Below, piece by piece: positions 8,685 through 17,978 of a stretch of 64,000 nucleotides of DNA (positions are counted from its first letter, which is position 1; every line of letters begins with the position of its first letter). The position numbers were made by a program, and so were the translations under genes. This stretch comes from Ruegeria arenilitoris. Its GTDB lineage: Bacteria; Pseudomonadota; Alphaproteobacteria; Rhodobacterales; Rhodobacteraceae. The notes under the pieces are model-generated. The model was not told where the DNA came from. It was given only the letters and a program-made list of their open reading frames with translations, and ran no database searches. The stretch spans positions 237,353 through 301,352 of the forward strand of contig NZ_WPYP01000005.1 in the NCBI RefSeq assembly GCF_013030985.1, given 5' to 3'.

Positions 8685-9617
8685 TCATTCAGCTTGTTGG
8701 GGCTTGCGCTTAGATATGTAGGAAAAGAGTCGACCGTCGGTCACGGCAAAGCCCAGAGCAATGATGGCAAACCCAATCCAAGCGCTCGGCTCCATCCTTT
8801 CACCAAGGAATGTAACACCAAGGCCGATAGCAAATGGCGGGATCAGCAGTGTCACCAACAGAAGGTTGGCGGCACCAGCTCGCGCAAGAATTGCAAAGTA
8901 AAGAACGTAGGCCAGTGCTGTCGATAGCGCGGCCATACCTAGCAGGGCGGCCCATACGCCAGCGGACAGAGCAAAGTTTGGAGGGCCATCCATCACGAGA
9001 ACGATTGGGATCATAAGCACTGTGCTTCCGGCCAGCATGCCAAGTGCGTTCACAAGTGGTGGTTGGCCCGAAAGCGCAGTTCTGCCCCAGACACCGGCAA
9101 AAGCATAAGAGAGTGTCGCTCCAAGGATGGCTAACTGTGCCAGATTACTCGGATTGAACTCATTCAATGCGCTTGGCCCCATTATGAAGGCCACGCCCAA
9201 AATACCTAGTGAAGCACCAGCTATCTTTTTGGGCGTCAACGGTTCGTCCTTAAGAAGCAAGCCAGCCACGACGGCTGCAAACATTGCCGTCGTGGCGTTA
9301 AGGATTGAGGCCAGCCCGCTGTCGATTTGCGTTTGCCCCCAAAAGATCAACGAGAATGGGATGGCGTTGTTTAGCGCCCCCATGACGAGGTAAGCGCCCC
9401 ATATCCGCGGGGTATTTGGAACACTCAACCCTTTGAATTTGACGATGAGGGCCAGAATTGGAACTGCCCAGATCACCCTGTGCAATGTAATTGTCAGTGG
9501 CGGCACTTCGGACAGAGCAACTTCGCCAAAGAAGAACGATCCGCCCCAAACCGCAGCAAGTAGAAGCAGCATTATACCGGCTTTCAAGTCCATCGTTGGC
9601 ATGGGTTGCTTTGTCAT
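8685..9617 (-). CDS. EamA-family (DMT) transporter
   Basis: A 310-residue protein with ten predicted membrane helices in two EamA repeats. The first begins LLLLAAVWGGSFFFGEVAL, the second ILGATLSYAFAGVWGR, and each ends with the P/E loop (LLKDEPLT and FLGERMEPS). The ATG at 9617 (MTKQPMPTMDLKAG) starts just before the first helix; the reading frame stays open upstream to 9902, but that part is arginine-rich non-membrane sequence overlapping an intergenic repeat and I do not count it. It exports or imports a small metabolite of unknown nature and stands alone as a transcription unit. Confidence 0.85.
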   Translation of the reverse strand: MTKQPMPTMDLKAGIMLLLLAAVWGGSFFFGEVALSEVPPLTITLHRVIWAVPILALIVKFKGLSVPNTPRIWGAYLVMGALNNAIPFSLIFWGQTQIDSGLASILNATTAMFAAVVAGLLLKDEPLTPKKIAGASLGILGVAFIMGPSALNEFNPSNLAQLAILGATLSYAFAGVWGRTALSGQPPLVNALGMLAGSTVLMIPIVLVMDGPPNFALSAGVWAALLGMAALSTALAYVLYFAILARAGAANLLLVTLLIPPFAIGLGVTFLGERMEPSAWIGFAIIALGFAVTDGRLFSYISKRKPQQAE

Positions 9618-9772
9618 ATCTTGAGGTTCCACCAATATCGTTTCGTCAAACAAATTAGCTGGCGCGACCCCAACACCGCGACCCGTTTCTTGCGGAAAGC
9701 ACTCCTGGTTCACGCTGTTTTGGAATGACAGTGAAGCCAAAGAAAACATTGGCGCATTTTGAGCGAAGGATC

Positions 9773-9905
9773 GCTTTGTCCGCACAGTGCGAGTTCGAAC
9801 GGCTCTCGATATCGCGTTCGCAGCGAATGGCCGGTCTGGTGAATGCTGCGGTGCGGCGCGTGGTTGATCGACGAATGTCGGCTCTGGGCCGTCCCAAGCC
9901 AAACT
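9773..9905. repeat. Degenerate intergenic repeat, family B copy 1
   Basis: GCTTTGTCCGCA at 9773 and CAGCGAATGGC at 9821 recur with almost the same spacing (48 versus 49 bases) at 37660 and 37709, with scattered matches between and after. No gene overlaps it. The pattern suggests decayed copies of one intergenic element. Confidence 0.55.
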
Positions 9906-9974
9906 GTAAGGGCCCAGTTAAACGGATGTGTGATGTACTGAGACGACCCGCCGGTTTCCATTCTGAAACATACT

Positions 9975-11975
9975 CTATTGATGCGGAGCCTTGTCTTTTC
10001 TCACGTTTTTGGCCCTAATTGCCTCGACGTCCTTACCAGACGGCGGCAACCAACCGGAATCCGTACGATCTCCATAGGCTCGGCCTTTGCCGAAAATCTG
10101 TGCGTCGCGTTCCTCCATCAGGACCCGTGATTTCTCGATGTAAACGGCGTTTTCGTGCAACGGGATATTTGGGTCATAGACTTCAGCCATTTCCTGAAGA
10201 ATGTGCCGGTCATCCTCCGAAAACTTACGAGCCAAAAGTTCAGCGTCAAAGGGATGCATCCCCATCAATTCAAACGCTGATCGCCCTGATCGCACAGAAG
10301 AATCGAAGGTTTCGCGGATGATTTCATGAACGCCGGCCGCATAGAGGTCGTAGACATGCTCACGGTCTATCGCCCGCGCGATGATTATTACATTCGGATA
10401 GTTATGGCGTACGTGGAGGACCAGAGAATTGATCTGCTCTTTTTCGTCAATCGCGACCACCAGCAACCGTGCTTTAGATATTCCGGCCGCATGCAACAAG
10501 TCAGGCCTAGTGGCATCACCGAAAAACACTTTGAAGCCAAACGAACGGAGCAGTTCGAGATGTGACGCGCTGTAGTCGAGAACGGTTGTGGTATACCCCG
10601 CCGCTCGCAGCATTCGATTGACAACACCACCAAAACGCCCGTGACCGACAATGATCACCTCTCCGTCCTCATCAATTGCGTCTGCTTCTCGTTCCTGTTC
10701 CTGGGCTGAACGGGGTAGGATGAGTTTGTCGTAGATGATGAACAAAGCCGGAGTAAGCAGCATGGACAGCGCGACAACCAACAGCAGTTGATCTGCGATT
10801 GATTTCGGGATGACGTGGCTTGCGACGGTGAAGGACAGCAAAACGAACCCGAATTCTCCAGCTTGAGCAAGCCCCAATCCAAAGAGCCACTTGTCGGTTC
10901 CTTTGATCCGGAAGGTGTGAGCCAGAGCAAACAGAACCCCGGCTTTCAAAAGGATCACGCCAAGCGTCAATGCCAAGATGATCACAAAGTTTTCACCAAG
11001 CAGCGCGAAATCAATTCCCGCGCCGACGGTGATAAAGAACAACCCCAGAAGCAGCCCTCGGAATGGGTCGATGTTCGATTCCAACTCGTGTCTGTATTCG
11101 CTGTTCGCAAGAACCACACCGGCTAAGAAGGTCCCAAGCGCTGGGGACAAGCCGACGACGATCATCAAAAGCGCAATTCCGATAACGAAGAGAAGAGCGG
11201 TTGCCACAAAAAGCTCACGCAGGCCAGCCATCGCGATGAAGCGAAAGATCGGACGGGTCAGGAATGTGCCACCGAGAACGATGGCGACCACTGCTCCGAT
11301 GGTTATGGATGCAACTTGCCAACCGGCCAGACCGTCCACGAGGCTGAGGCTTGCGTGATCACCGTCCCCGTGCCCATCGGATGCGTGCGCGTCTCCAGTA
11401 TGTGCCACTTCAGCCCCGTGACCTGTGGTGGAGACGACACCGTGTGAAACATCCGTGAGTTCCGGCAATGCCAGAAGAGGGATAAATGCCAACATCGGAA
11501 TGACCGCGATGTCCTGAAAAAGTAGGACGGAGAAGCTTGACTGGCCTCCTTCCGTTTTCATCAACCCTTTTTCGTTCAGGGTTTGCAAGACAATCGCCGT
11601 CGACGACAAAGCGAGGACCATGCCGATAGCAAGAGAAACCGTCCAAGGCTGCCCAAAGAACAGCGCGACGACCATCACAAGACCGGTTGTCGTAGCAACC
11701 TGAAGTCCGCCTAAACCAATCAGCTTGGATCGCATGGCCCAGAGCATTTTTGGCTCAAGCTCCAACCCGACAAGGAACAGCATCATCACGACACCGAATT
11801 CAGCGAAATGCTGGATCGAGATTACATCCACGCCGAGTGCAGCCAGCAAAGGGCTGATCGCAATGCCAGCGATCAGATAACCCAAGACTGACCCCAGACC
11901 CAAACGTGTAGCAACGGGGACTGCGACAACACCAGCTGTCAGAAAGACGAACGCTAGGAACAAAAAATCGTTCAT
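9975..11975 (-). CDS. Monovalent cation:proton antiporter-2 (KefB/KefC-like)
   Basis: A 666-residue CPA2 transporter: about 12 membrane helices (residues 1-420), then an RCK/TrkA-N domain whose Rossmann motif is VIIVGHGRFGG, and a C-terminal tail with KGRAYGDRTDSGW. FLVGLELEPKMLW and ALSSTAIVLQTLNEKG are Kef signatures. An unusual histidine-rich loop (residues about 183-207, with TGHGAEVAHTGDAH) sits between helices. It directly follows, with a 3-base gap, a KefF-like quinone reductase, as in E. coli kefFC. There KefF activates the glutathione-gated K+ efflux that acidifies the cytoplasm after electrophile attack. The same role is inferred here. Confidence 0.9.
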   Translation of the reverse strand: MNDFLFLAFVFLTAGVVAVPVATRLGLGSVLGYLIAGIAISPLLAALGVDVISIQHFAEFGVVMMLFLVGLELEPKMLWAMRSKLIGLGGLQVATTTGLVMVVALFFGQPWTVSLAIGMVLALSSTAIVLQTLNEKGLMKTEGGQSSFSVLLFQDIAVIPMLAFIPLLALPELTDVSHGVVSTTGHGAEVAHTGDAHASDGHGDGDHASLSLVDGLAGWQVASITIGAVVAIVLGGTFLTRPIFRFIAMAGLRELFVATALLFVIGIALLMIVVGLSPALGTFLAGVVLANSEYRHELESNIDPFRGLLLGLFFITVGAGIDFALLGENFVIILALTLGVILLKAGVLFALAHTFRIKGTDKWLFGLGLAQAGEFGFVLLSFTVASHVIPKSIADQLLLVVALSMLLTPALFIIYDKLILPRSAQEQEREADAIDEDGEVIIVGHGRFGGVVNRMLRAAGYTTTVLDYSASHLELLRSFGFKVFFGDATRPDLLHAAGISKARLLVVAIDEKEQINSLVLHVRHNYPNVIIIARAIDREHVYDLYAAGVHEIIRETFDSSVRSGRSAFELMGMHPFDAELLARKFSEDDRHILQEMAEVYDPNIPLHENAVYIEKSRVLMEERDAQIFGKGRAYGDRTDSGWLPPSGKDVEAIRAKNVRKDKAPHQ

Positions 11976-11978
11976 GGG

Positions 11979-12587
11979 TCAGGCCTTCTCTCGGATGGGC
12001 AGATCGGAAAATGTCATGGTGTCTTGCTGCTCAGCCCTTGCGAAATCAAAGGTCTCGTCCTGAAGCGCGTTCAACAGTTTCGTGTAACCGCTTGTGTGTT
12101 TTGCGATGGCACCTTCCTCATCCGCTTGCAGAGCGGAATACAGCACATAAGGCGGCACAAAAGTCATCCCGCACAGCCGGGCGGTTTGCTCGAGGGGGTA
12201 CAGAAATGAGCGAAGAGGATAGTTTTGATATCCCACAGCGGTATAGGCTTCATCAGAACCGCCTGTGGTAATCGCAAGCACCATCAACTTGCCTGTCAGC
12301 TTGTCGCCGCCGTGACCATACGCAAACCCGTGTTGCAGGACGAGATCCTGCCACTCTTTCAGAAGGCTCGGCGTTGAGTACCAATACAATGGGAACTGAA
12401 ACAGGATCACATCGTGATTCAGCAGGCGATGTTGCTCCTTCTCGACGTCTATGTCGTGGCGGGGGTATTCAGCGTACAGATCGACGAAGGTTATACCCTC
12501 GACGGCCTTTGCCGTTTTTGCCATGACCGTATTTGCCCGGCTATGGCGCTGCCCAGGATGGGCAAAATACACGATCACTCTGGACAT
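11979..12587 (-). CDS. KefF-like NAD(P)H:quinone oxidoreductase (flavodoxin-2 fold)
   Basis: A 202-residue flavodoxin-like protein. YFAHPGQRHSRANT is the FMN phosphate loop, FQFPLYWYSTPSLLKEWQD the second flavin loop and ITTGGSDEAYT the third; all match KefF/KefG/MdaB enzymes. It is first in a two-gene operon with the antiporter and ends 3 bases before its start. In E. coli such proteins bind and activate Kef channels and reduce quinones. The gene suggests defence against electrophiles or quinones, consistent with the many oxidoreductases around it. Confidence 0.9.
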   Translation of the reverse strand: MSRVIVYFAHPGQRHSRANTVMAKTAKAVEGITFVDLYAEYPRHDIDVEKEQHRLLNHDVILFQFPLYWYSTPSLLKEWQDLVLQHGFAYGHGGDKLTGKLMVLAITTGGSDEAYTAVGYQNYPLRSFLYPLEQTARLCGMTFVPPYVLYSALQADEEGAIAKHTSGYTKLLNALQDETFDFARAEQQDTMTFSDLPIREKA

Positions 12588-12644
12588 ATCGGCCCCTTTT
12601 TCGGTTGCGGTTTCGGCAGGTGAAACGGAGATAAGTCTGGTTGT

Positions 12645-12662
12645 CGCGGCTCGTCAGCCGCG
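12645..12662. other. Perfect 7-bp hairpin between operons
   Basis: CGCGGCT, CGTC loop, AGCCGCG. It lies between the end of the oxygenase gene (12753) and the start of the KefF-like gene. There is no T-tract, so it is either a weak terminator or part of the kefF leader. Confidence 0.4.
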
Positions 12663-12752
12663 CCGAAACCAGGCACAGTTTTGTAACTTGGCAACGATGT
12701 GCAGACGGACGAAGTGCTTTTCTGTATCGATGAAGGTGACTCAACTGCTCCG

Positions 12753-13661
12753 TTAAAACGGTGCAAAAGTGTCGGATGAGGCCGCTGGCACAGTCCATCG
12801 CTGACGCGCGTCTATTTCCTTGTTCTCCGCTCCTTGAGGTGGAATTCGACCGTTTTCACCGTAGAGCCAGAGCACAAAGTTGTAGCGCTCACCGCTCGTG
12901 ATCGGTTCGGAAGCATGGGGAACACTGCCATGGTGTATCAATGCAGTGCCCGGCTCAAATGTAAGCTTGTTAACTTGACGCGTTTGATTGTCGAAAAAGC
13001 TGACAGCCGACCCTGAAAAATCCTCGCCCGGCAGGTTCAGATTGATGTTGAGTGTTACCGAGGACGCATCGGTATGCGGACGCAGCGAGGTATCTTTGTT
13101 TTCTTGCCAGCGAATGGAGAAACCAAAGGTCTGCGTGTCATAGCCGACAACGTCGGGGAACAGCAGGCGAGAAATCGGCCTCATATAGCTGTCCATTAGC
13201 CCTTGGTAAAACGCCTGAAAACTCGGGGCCGCAAGATACCCTTCCGAGCGCGGATCAAGCAGCGCGCCGCCCCGGTTCAGCACGATCCCATACGGAGGGC
13301 GCAGCGGAATATCCGCCCTGGATACCTCGTCAAGGTAGTCCCTGAGAACGGCAAGACGTTGCGGGTCGAAGAACTGTGTCGCGTAAACACCGGGAAAAAC
13401 TTCTTTCCACAGGTCCCGAACCGTTGCCTCTTTGGTTGGGTCATCCCATGCTTGCTCGACAGCTGATCGCAATTGTGGATCAAAAAGGGACGGGTCAAGC
13501 GCGTGCTTTCGTCCCTCTGCATTTTCCCAATCAGTCCAGGCGTCTTTGAACAAGTCCCGGTTCTTGGTCCAGAATTGTTGAACAGAAGGTGCGCGTTGCA
13601 GCATCTCTTCTCGCGTAGGGCGCTCAATTGTACGAGAGCGTTCCAGTGAAGTGACCGACAT
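12753..13661 (-). CDS. 2-oxoglutarate/Fe(II)-dependent oxygenase-like protein
   Basis: A 302-residue protein with a double-stranded beta-helix. The iron motif appears as PHTDASS (H-x-D) and, later, VPHASEPI for the distal histidine; SGERYNFVLW supplies the arginine for 2-oxoglutarate. Before the core lies a large N-terminal helical region. This layout matches prolyl-4-hydroxylase-type 2OG-Fe(II) oxygenases and all metal residues are present, so it should be active. It stands alone, upstream of the KefF/KefB operon. The substrate is unknown. Confidence 0.8.
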   Translation of the reverse strand: MSVTSLERSRTIERPTREEMLQRAPSVQQFWTKNRDLFKDAWTDWENAEGRKHALDPSLFDPQLRSAVEQAWDDPTKEATVRDLWKEVFPGVYATQFFDPQRLAVLRDYLDEVSRADIPLRPPYGIVLNRGGALLDPRSEGYLAAPSFQAFYQGLMDSYMRPISRLLFPDVVGYDTQTFGFSIRWQENKDTSLRPHTDASSVTLNINLNLPGEDFSGSAVSFFDNQTRQVNKLTFEPGTALIHHGSVPHASEPITSGERYNFVLWLYGENGRIPPQGAENKEIDARQRWTVPAASSDTFAPF

Positions 13662-13802
13662 GATTTCATTAGTCTCCGTTTGGGGGAGCTGCGCCGCCCT
13701 CGGCGCCGCAGCGGCAAGTGAAATTGTACAAAACTGTGGGCACCGGGTCCGCGGCCTATCGACGTCTGTATTTCAAGAGTACCCAGCAGATGCACTGCTC
13801 AG

Positions 13803-14210
13803 TCAGACGTCGTCGATTAGAACTTGTTTGAGATGCAGTGTGTCCATGTATTCGCGGATTGCAGTGATCTTGCCGTCCTTCAACATCACCAAAAAATGGT
13901 AGAAGTTGTTGTAGACAGTCCCGTTCACTTTGGTTCCATAGGATTCCATTTCCATCGCGACCCGATCACCCTCGACAGTCCAGCCTGTTGGCGTAAGCTG
14001 AAGGCCATCGGGCATTCTTTCACGCATCTTTTTGATAAGCTCTGCTATTCCTTCTCGATCCATCCGTGTATCCACAGGTGGGTTGCTTTTGAGGCCCATC
14101 GCTTGCCAAACGACGTCTGCGTCCAGCAAGGCCAGTGCGCCCTCCACATCGGTTTCGGAAAACCGCTCAAAAAAACTTTGAACGGTTTCCTTGTTCTGGG
14201 TGACAGACAT
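13803..14210 (-). CDS. NTF2-like / SnoaL-type protein
   Basis: A 135-residue ketosteroid-isomerase-like protein: VQSFFERFSETDVEGALALL, then DADVVWQA, and a closing HFLVMLKDGKITAIREYMDT. The start codon overlaps the stop of the crotonase gene (TGATG), so the two are coupled. By family it may isomerise or dehydrate the product of its partner. Unrelated in detail to the NTF2-like protein at 7031. Confidence 0.85.
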   Translation of the reverse strand: MSVTQNKETVQSFFERFSETDVEGALALLDADVVWQAMGLKSNPPVDTRMDREGIAELIKKMRERMPDGLQLTPTGWTVEGDRVAMEMESYGTKVNGTVYNNFYHFLVMLKDGKITAIREYMDTLHLKQVLIDDV

Positions 14211-15055
14211 CAGTTGATGTCCTGAACCTTCATCACCAGTTCGCCCCAGTTGCGCTGGTTTTCGATGTCATGTTCCAGTCCCTGCTCATCCGCGATTGCA
14301 AAGCGTTTGACCGCAGGGGTTTTGCTGGTTGCCTGATACAGCCAATAGGCTTCGGCTTTCAGAGCTTCATCAATCGGCTTGTCGATGGACTCGTAGACCA
14401 TTTGTTTGCAGGCATTGATCGACTCTGCTGGGAACTGTGCGATTCGTTTGGCCAGCGCGTCGACAAATGGTCCGATCTCGTCGGGTTCCAGCGCCTTGTT
14501 GATGGTGCCGAACCGTTCCGCGTCATCCGCATCATAGTCCTGCGCGCTGAGGATGATTTCCAGTGCGCGACCCAGACCGGTTTGACGGGCCATGCGTGAT
14601 GCACCACCGCCGCAAGGCAGGATGCCCATGCCCACTTCCATCTGCATAAACTTGAACTTACCGCGTGCTGCAAATCGCATATCCAGCGCCAAGGCCAGTT
14701 CGTGGCCGCCGCCACGGGCGAAGCCTTCCAGTTTCGCGATCGTTGCCTGCGGTACACGGCTGATCCTTTCACAGACGGCTTGCAAGTCCAGCAACTGGGC
14801 TTCATCGCGCGACACAGCCTCGGTCGACATGTCTTTCAGAAGTTCAGTGTCGTAGTGGCAAACCCAGATTTCCGGATTGGCAGATTCAAACACCACAACT
14901 TTTATGCTGCGGTCCCTCTCCAGCCGCATAGCGAGACTGTTCAAGTCAGCCAGCATTTTCTGACCCTGAACGTTGACGGATCCGAAATCAAACGTGACGG
15001 TGGCGATTGCGTTCTCAACCTTCACATTGAACGTGGTGAAGTTCTCATACTTCAT
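14210..15055 (-). CDS. Enoyl-CoA hydratase/isomerase family protein
   Basis: A 281-residue crotonase-fold protein. FARGGGHELALALDMRFAA is the first oxyanion-hole region and GILPCGGGASRMARQTGLG the second; the acid/base glutamate usually found in the first region is present as HELA, but the second glutamate position is not obvious. The substrate is therefore open; it may act on a non-CoA ester or be a decarboxylase-type crotonase. It is coupled to the NTF2-like gene. Confidence 0.85.
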   Translation of the reverse strand: MKYENFTTFNVKVENAIATVTFDFGSVNVQGQKMLADLNSLAMRLERDRSIKVVVFESANPEIWVCHYDTELLKDMSTEAVSRDEAQLLDLQAVCERISRVPQATIAKLEGFARGGGHELALALDMRFAARGKFKFMQMEVGMGILPCGGGASRMARQTGLGRALEIILSAQDYDADDAERFGTINKALEPDEIGPFVDALAKRIAQFPAESINACKQMVYESIDKPIDEALKAEAYWLYQATSKTPAVKRFAIADEQGLEHDIENQRNWGELVMKVQDIN

Positions 15056-15259
15056 TTTGGTTCCTCATTTGCTGTTTCGAACCGTTCGGACAAGAACGGT
15101 TTTGGAGGTTGGCGTTTCCTCCAGGCGAAGCGGTTCTTGAGAAGCACCTCACCCGAAGCGCAATTTATTGGATTGAAATAATTTATAAATGCGCGCAAAT
15201 AGATTTCAGTTTTTAGTTTTTTTATATATACAACTTGAAAATACGACCCTAACCCAGCT

Positions 15260-16561
15260 TCAAACCATTGAACGCAATGAATACAGTTGCTCGGGTTTGT
15301 TCATTCCTTTGAGGCATTGAGTGCCCAGAGACTCGACTTCATCATCAAGAAGGCAAGCGATCTCTGAGGAGAACAGCAGGTTCCGTTTCAGTTTTTTACA
15401 ACACCCCTCGATGCGGCTCGCCACATTTACAGCCTCGCCAATGACGGTGAAGTCCAAGCGCTGCGCCGCTCCGATGTTTCCAAAGAAAACCTTGCCCAAG
15501 TGTAGGCCAATGCCGGCGTGTAGAGGAAACCAACTCGCTTCATTGCGCATGCGCTCGTTAAGCAAATCCAACTCGGATAGTGCTTGCCGCGCGGCTTGAA
15601 TAGCGGCCTGAGCAGCGCTGTGAGGCGTTTCAAATGAAGCAATTGGAAACACTGCGAGCATACCGTCACCGATGAATTTCAGGACGTCGCCACCATGCTG
15701 ATTCACTGCGTCTGCCATTGCTGAGAAGTAGTGATCGAGCACCGTCGCGACGGTTTGGGTATCCATGTTTTCCGAGAGCGTAGAAAAACCTCGCATGTCA
15801 GAGCTCCATACAACCGCCCTGATCGGAACGCCCGTTCCCCGCTTGATCGTCCCGCTTGCAACGCGCTCGCCTGCTTCCCATCCAAGATAGGTATGGGAAA
15901 TGTTCTTCGTAATCCGCTCTGCGACGTGTCGATCTACATGCAAACCGAACAGCTTGATCAGGAGGGTCAAGCTTTCCAGTTGTTTCCTTTCGAACCCGCC
16001 TCGCTGTCGCGTGGCCAGTGTGATTGCGTTAAATCTGCCGCAACTCGCAGACATCGGAAGCGCCACATATTCCGAGAAGCCCTCCTTACCAAGATTTTTC
16101 ATGAGGGGGCTTGCCGCTTCGCCTTCATCGTTTTCAAGAGCCACCCGAACCGTTCGGCCGTACTCCATCACGTTGAAAAGAGGGTTTTTTCTGTAGCCAT
16201 CAGAATGAAGGGCTTCCTCGCCAATTTGAATCTCATCGCATAACCCGTCGGTTGTGCTCCAGTTCCACGCATACCCAAAGGCTTGCGGATGCAGTGTTCC
16301 AACATTGAGGCTTAGGCGACGAACCCCCAACCCAGCCTGCGCCAACCGTTCCGCAAACTCCTTTGTGAGGTCGATGGTGTCCTTAGTCAGAATTGCTGTG
16401 TTCAACAGCCAATCCCTGACGTCTTTCGGGGTGCATTGTTGATTGAGATTCAGGTCGAACTGGCTGCGCCTTAGCAGACTAACACCAGAAGCATATTTCC
16501 TCGGTGCAGGATCCAGTTCGTTGAGCCGAGCGTCAGAATTTTGTCGGGTCGCCGCATGCAT
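15260..16561 (-). CDS. Class III adenylate/guanylate cyclase
   Basis: A 433-residue protein with a C-terminal nucleotide cyclase domain. SSDMRGFSTLSENM gives the first metal aspartate, FIGDGMLAVFP the second, and IGLHLGKVFFGNIGAAQRLD then FTVIGEAVNVASRIEG complete the catalytic core. The N-terminal 220 residues have no membrane helix and resemble the GAF-like sensory part common in roseobacter cyclases. Both metal residues are present, so activity is expected, probably making cAMP. It stands alone after a terminator; the signal is unknown. Confidence 0.9.
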   Translation of the reverse strand: MHAATRQNSDARLNELDPAPRKYASGVSLLRRSQFDLNLNQQCTPKDVRDWLLNTAILTKDTIDLTKEFAERLAQAGLGVRRLSLNVGTLHPQAFGYAWNWSTTDGLCDEIQIGEEALHSDGYRKNPLFNVMEYGRTVRVALENDEGEAASPLMKNLGKEGFSEYVALPMSASCGRFNAITLATRQRGGFERKQLESLTLLIKLFGLHVDRHVAERITKNISHTYLGWEAGERVASGTIKRGTGVPIRAVVWSSDMRGFSTLSENMDTQTVATVLDHYFSAMADAVNQHGGDVLKFIGDGMLAVFPIASFETPHSAAQAAIQAARQALSELDLLNERMRNEASWFPLHAGIGLHLGKVFFGNIGAAQRLDFTVIGEAVNVASRIEGCCKKLKRNLLFSSEIACLLDDEVESLGTQCLKGMNKPEQLYSLRSMV

Positions 16562-16599
16562 CGCAATTTAGTTCCTTGAGTTCTCAAGCTGGGTTAGTG

Positions 16600-16643
16600 G
16601 AAAGAAAAGCGGGCAGCGACGCATATGGAATGCGCGCTGCCCG
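16600..16643 (-). terminator. Terminator of the MDR gene
   Basis: A 9-bp perfect stem (CGGGCAGCG/CGCTGCCCG) continues past one bulged base into CGCAT/ATGCG with a 5-base loop. Read leftwards it is followed by CTTTTCTTTCC. It separates the MDR gene from the cyclase gene. Confidence 0.8.
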
Positions 16644-16667
16644 ACAGGTTAGTTTTGGTACAGTGAT

Positions 16668-17654
16668 TCAGAGTTCGACAACGACCTTGCCGATGGCTTG
16701 ACCACTGGTCAGGCGATCATAGGCATCACCGACCTGTTCAAACCCGAAGCGCTGGTCATCAAGCAGTGGCTTCAATGCGCCTGCGTCTACGATTTCGGCC
16801 AACTTGGCCAGGACCGCGCCATGTTCCTCGCGCTTGTAGTTGTGGATCATCGGGATCAGCATGAAGATGATGTGCAGTGAAAGACCTTTGAAATGTGCTG
16901 GAGCAAGGTCCAGTTCGACCAGAGCAACGGTTGAGGCGATGCTGCCGTTCAGCGCTGCTGCCTCGAAGGAGTTAGTCATGTTTGGCCCGCCAACCGAGTC
17001 AAAGATGGTTTCGAAACCTGCACCGGCAGTGTGTTCCGCGACATAGTCTGCGACCTTCTCTTTCATGAAATCGATTGCCGTCGCACCGTAGCTTTCGATC
17101 ACTTCAAGTTGCGACGCACCGGTCCCGGTTGCGAAGACGTCTGCACCAATATGCCTGGCAAGTTGCACGGCCAAGTGACCGACCCCACCGGCACCACCTT
17201 GCACTAGAACCTTCTGACCGGCTTGAGCACCTGCGCGTGTCAGCCCCTCAAAGGCAGTAATGCCAACCAGCGGGATCGCAGCAGCTTCTCGCATCGAAAG
17301 TGACTTGGGTTTGTGTGCAATAAGACGCGCATCAACGACCATGTATTCAGCCAGTGCACCCTGCAGCTCCAGTAGGCCGCCAGCACATCCGTAAACCTCG
17401 TCGCCAACCTCGAAGCTTCTCACGTCGCCCCCGACAGCCTCTACAGTTCCGGCAAAGTCCATACCCAGAACAGCGGGTAATTCGGGCGAGAGAGGGAGAT
17501 CCTTGCCCATCGCGCGGATCATAGTATCCACTGTGTTCACGCTGGTGGCTGCAATGCGCACGACAACGTGGCCAGGTTTAGCAGTCGGCGTCTCAATCTC
17601 GGCGAGTTCGAACTTTGCATTCTCGCCGTATTCAACAAGGGTCATTGCTTTCAT
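16668..17654 (-). CDS. Zinc-independent quinone-oxidoreductase-like MDR protein
   Basis: A 328-residue medium-chain dehydrogenase/reductase: GroES-like part with LGMDFAGTVEAVGGDV, then the Rossmann motif VQGGAGGVGHLAVQLA, and a C-terminal GQAIGKVVVEL. The structural and catalytic zinc ligands of alcohol dehydrogenases are absent, placing it with QOR-type NADPH reductases acting on quinones or enones. I chose ATG 17654 (MKAMTLVEYG). It may share the 17.7-17.9 kb control region with the acetoin operon, from which it is divergent. Confidence 0.9.
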   Translation of the reverse strand: MKAMTLVEYGENAKFELAEIETPTAKPGHVVVRIAATSVNTVDTMIRAMGKDLPLSPELPAVLGMDFAGTVEAVGGDVRSFEVGDEVYGCAGGLLELQGALAEYMVVDARLIAHKPKSLSMREAAAIPLVGITAFEGLTRAGAQAGQKVLVQGGAGGVGHLAVQLARHIGADVFATGTGASQLEVIESYGATAIDFMKEKVADYVAEHTAGAGFETIFDSVGGPNMTNSFEAAALNGSIASTVALVELDLAPAHFKGLSLHIIFMLIPMIHNYKREEHGAVLAKLAEIVDAGALKPLLDDQRFGFEQVGDAYDRLTSGQAIGKVVVEL

Positions 17655-17826
17655 TGGGCATCTCCGGATGGATGTTTGATGGCTCATAAGTAGATTGAAC
17701 ACCCATTGGGATAAATTGGCCCAAATCGGAGTTCAGTTTTCCGATTCTGAGAATAATCTGGATGAAGCTCCAATATCGGTTTTAGTAAGCAACCACATGC
17801 GGTGGTCGCGATTGCTTGAGGGTCTT

Positions 17827-17863
17827 TGTCTCAAACTGTCTCAAACTGTCTCGCGATGAGACA
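17827..17863 (+). promoter_or_regulatory. Phased TGTCTC repeats, candidate AcoR enhancer
   Basis: TGTCTC occurs at 17827, 17837 and 17847, exactly 10 bases apart, about one helical turn. The last is paired with GAGACA at 17858 as TGTCTCGCGATGAGACA, a palindrome with a 5-base spacer. It lies 116-152 bases before the acoA-like start, the usual distance for a bacterial enhancer. I infer binding by the AcoR-like protein encoded at 27929-29803. I found no convincing -24/-12 promoter between the repeats and the gene; the best GG-N10-GC match at 17894-17907 is poor. Confidence 0.6.
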
Positions 17864-17978
17864 GTTAAGCAATTGGCGAGATTTAGGGCTAACGGGTTCC
17901 TTGCCGCATTCAGCGCTTCTTGCCAGCTTTCCCAAAGAAACATGAGCGACATCACGATCGCATGCTTGGGAGGAGCAC

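Noticed and set aside
8685..9902. Longer EamA protein starting at 9902
   Set aside because: The extra 95 residues are arginine-rich, have no ribosome site, and overlap a family B repeat.
17837..17863. CRISPR array from the TGTCTC repeats
   Set aside because: The repeat unit is 6 bases with 4-base spacers, and no cas gene is present.
17894..17907. Possible sigma-54 -24/-12 promoter before acoA
   Set aside because: GG and GC have the right spacing but only 4 of 10 consensus bases agree, so I do not list it.
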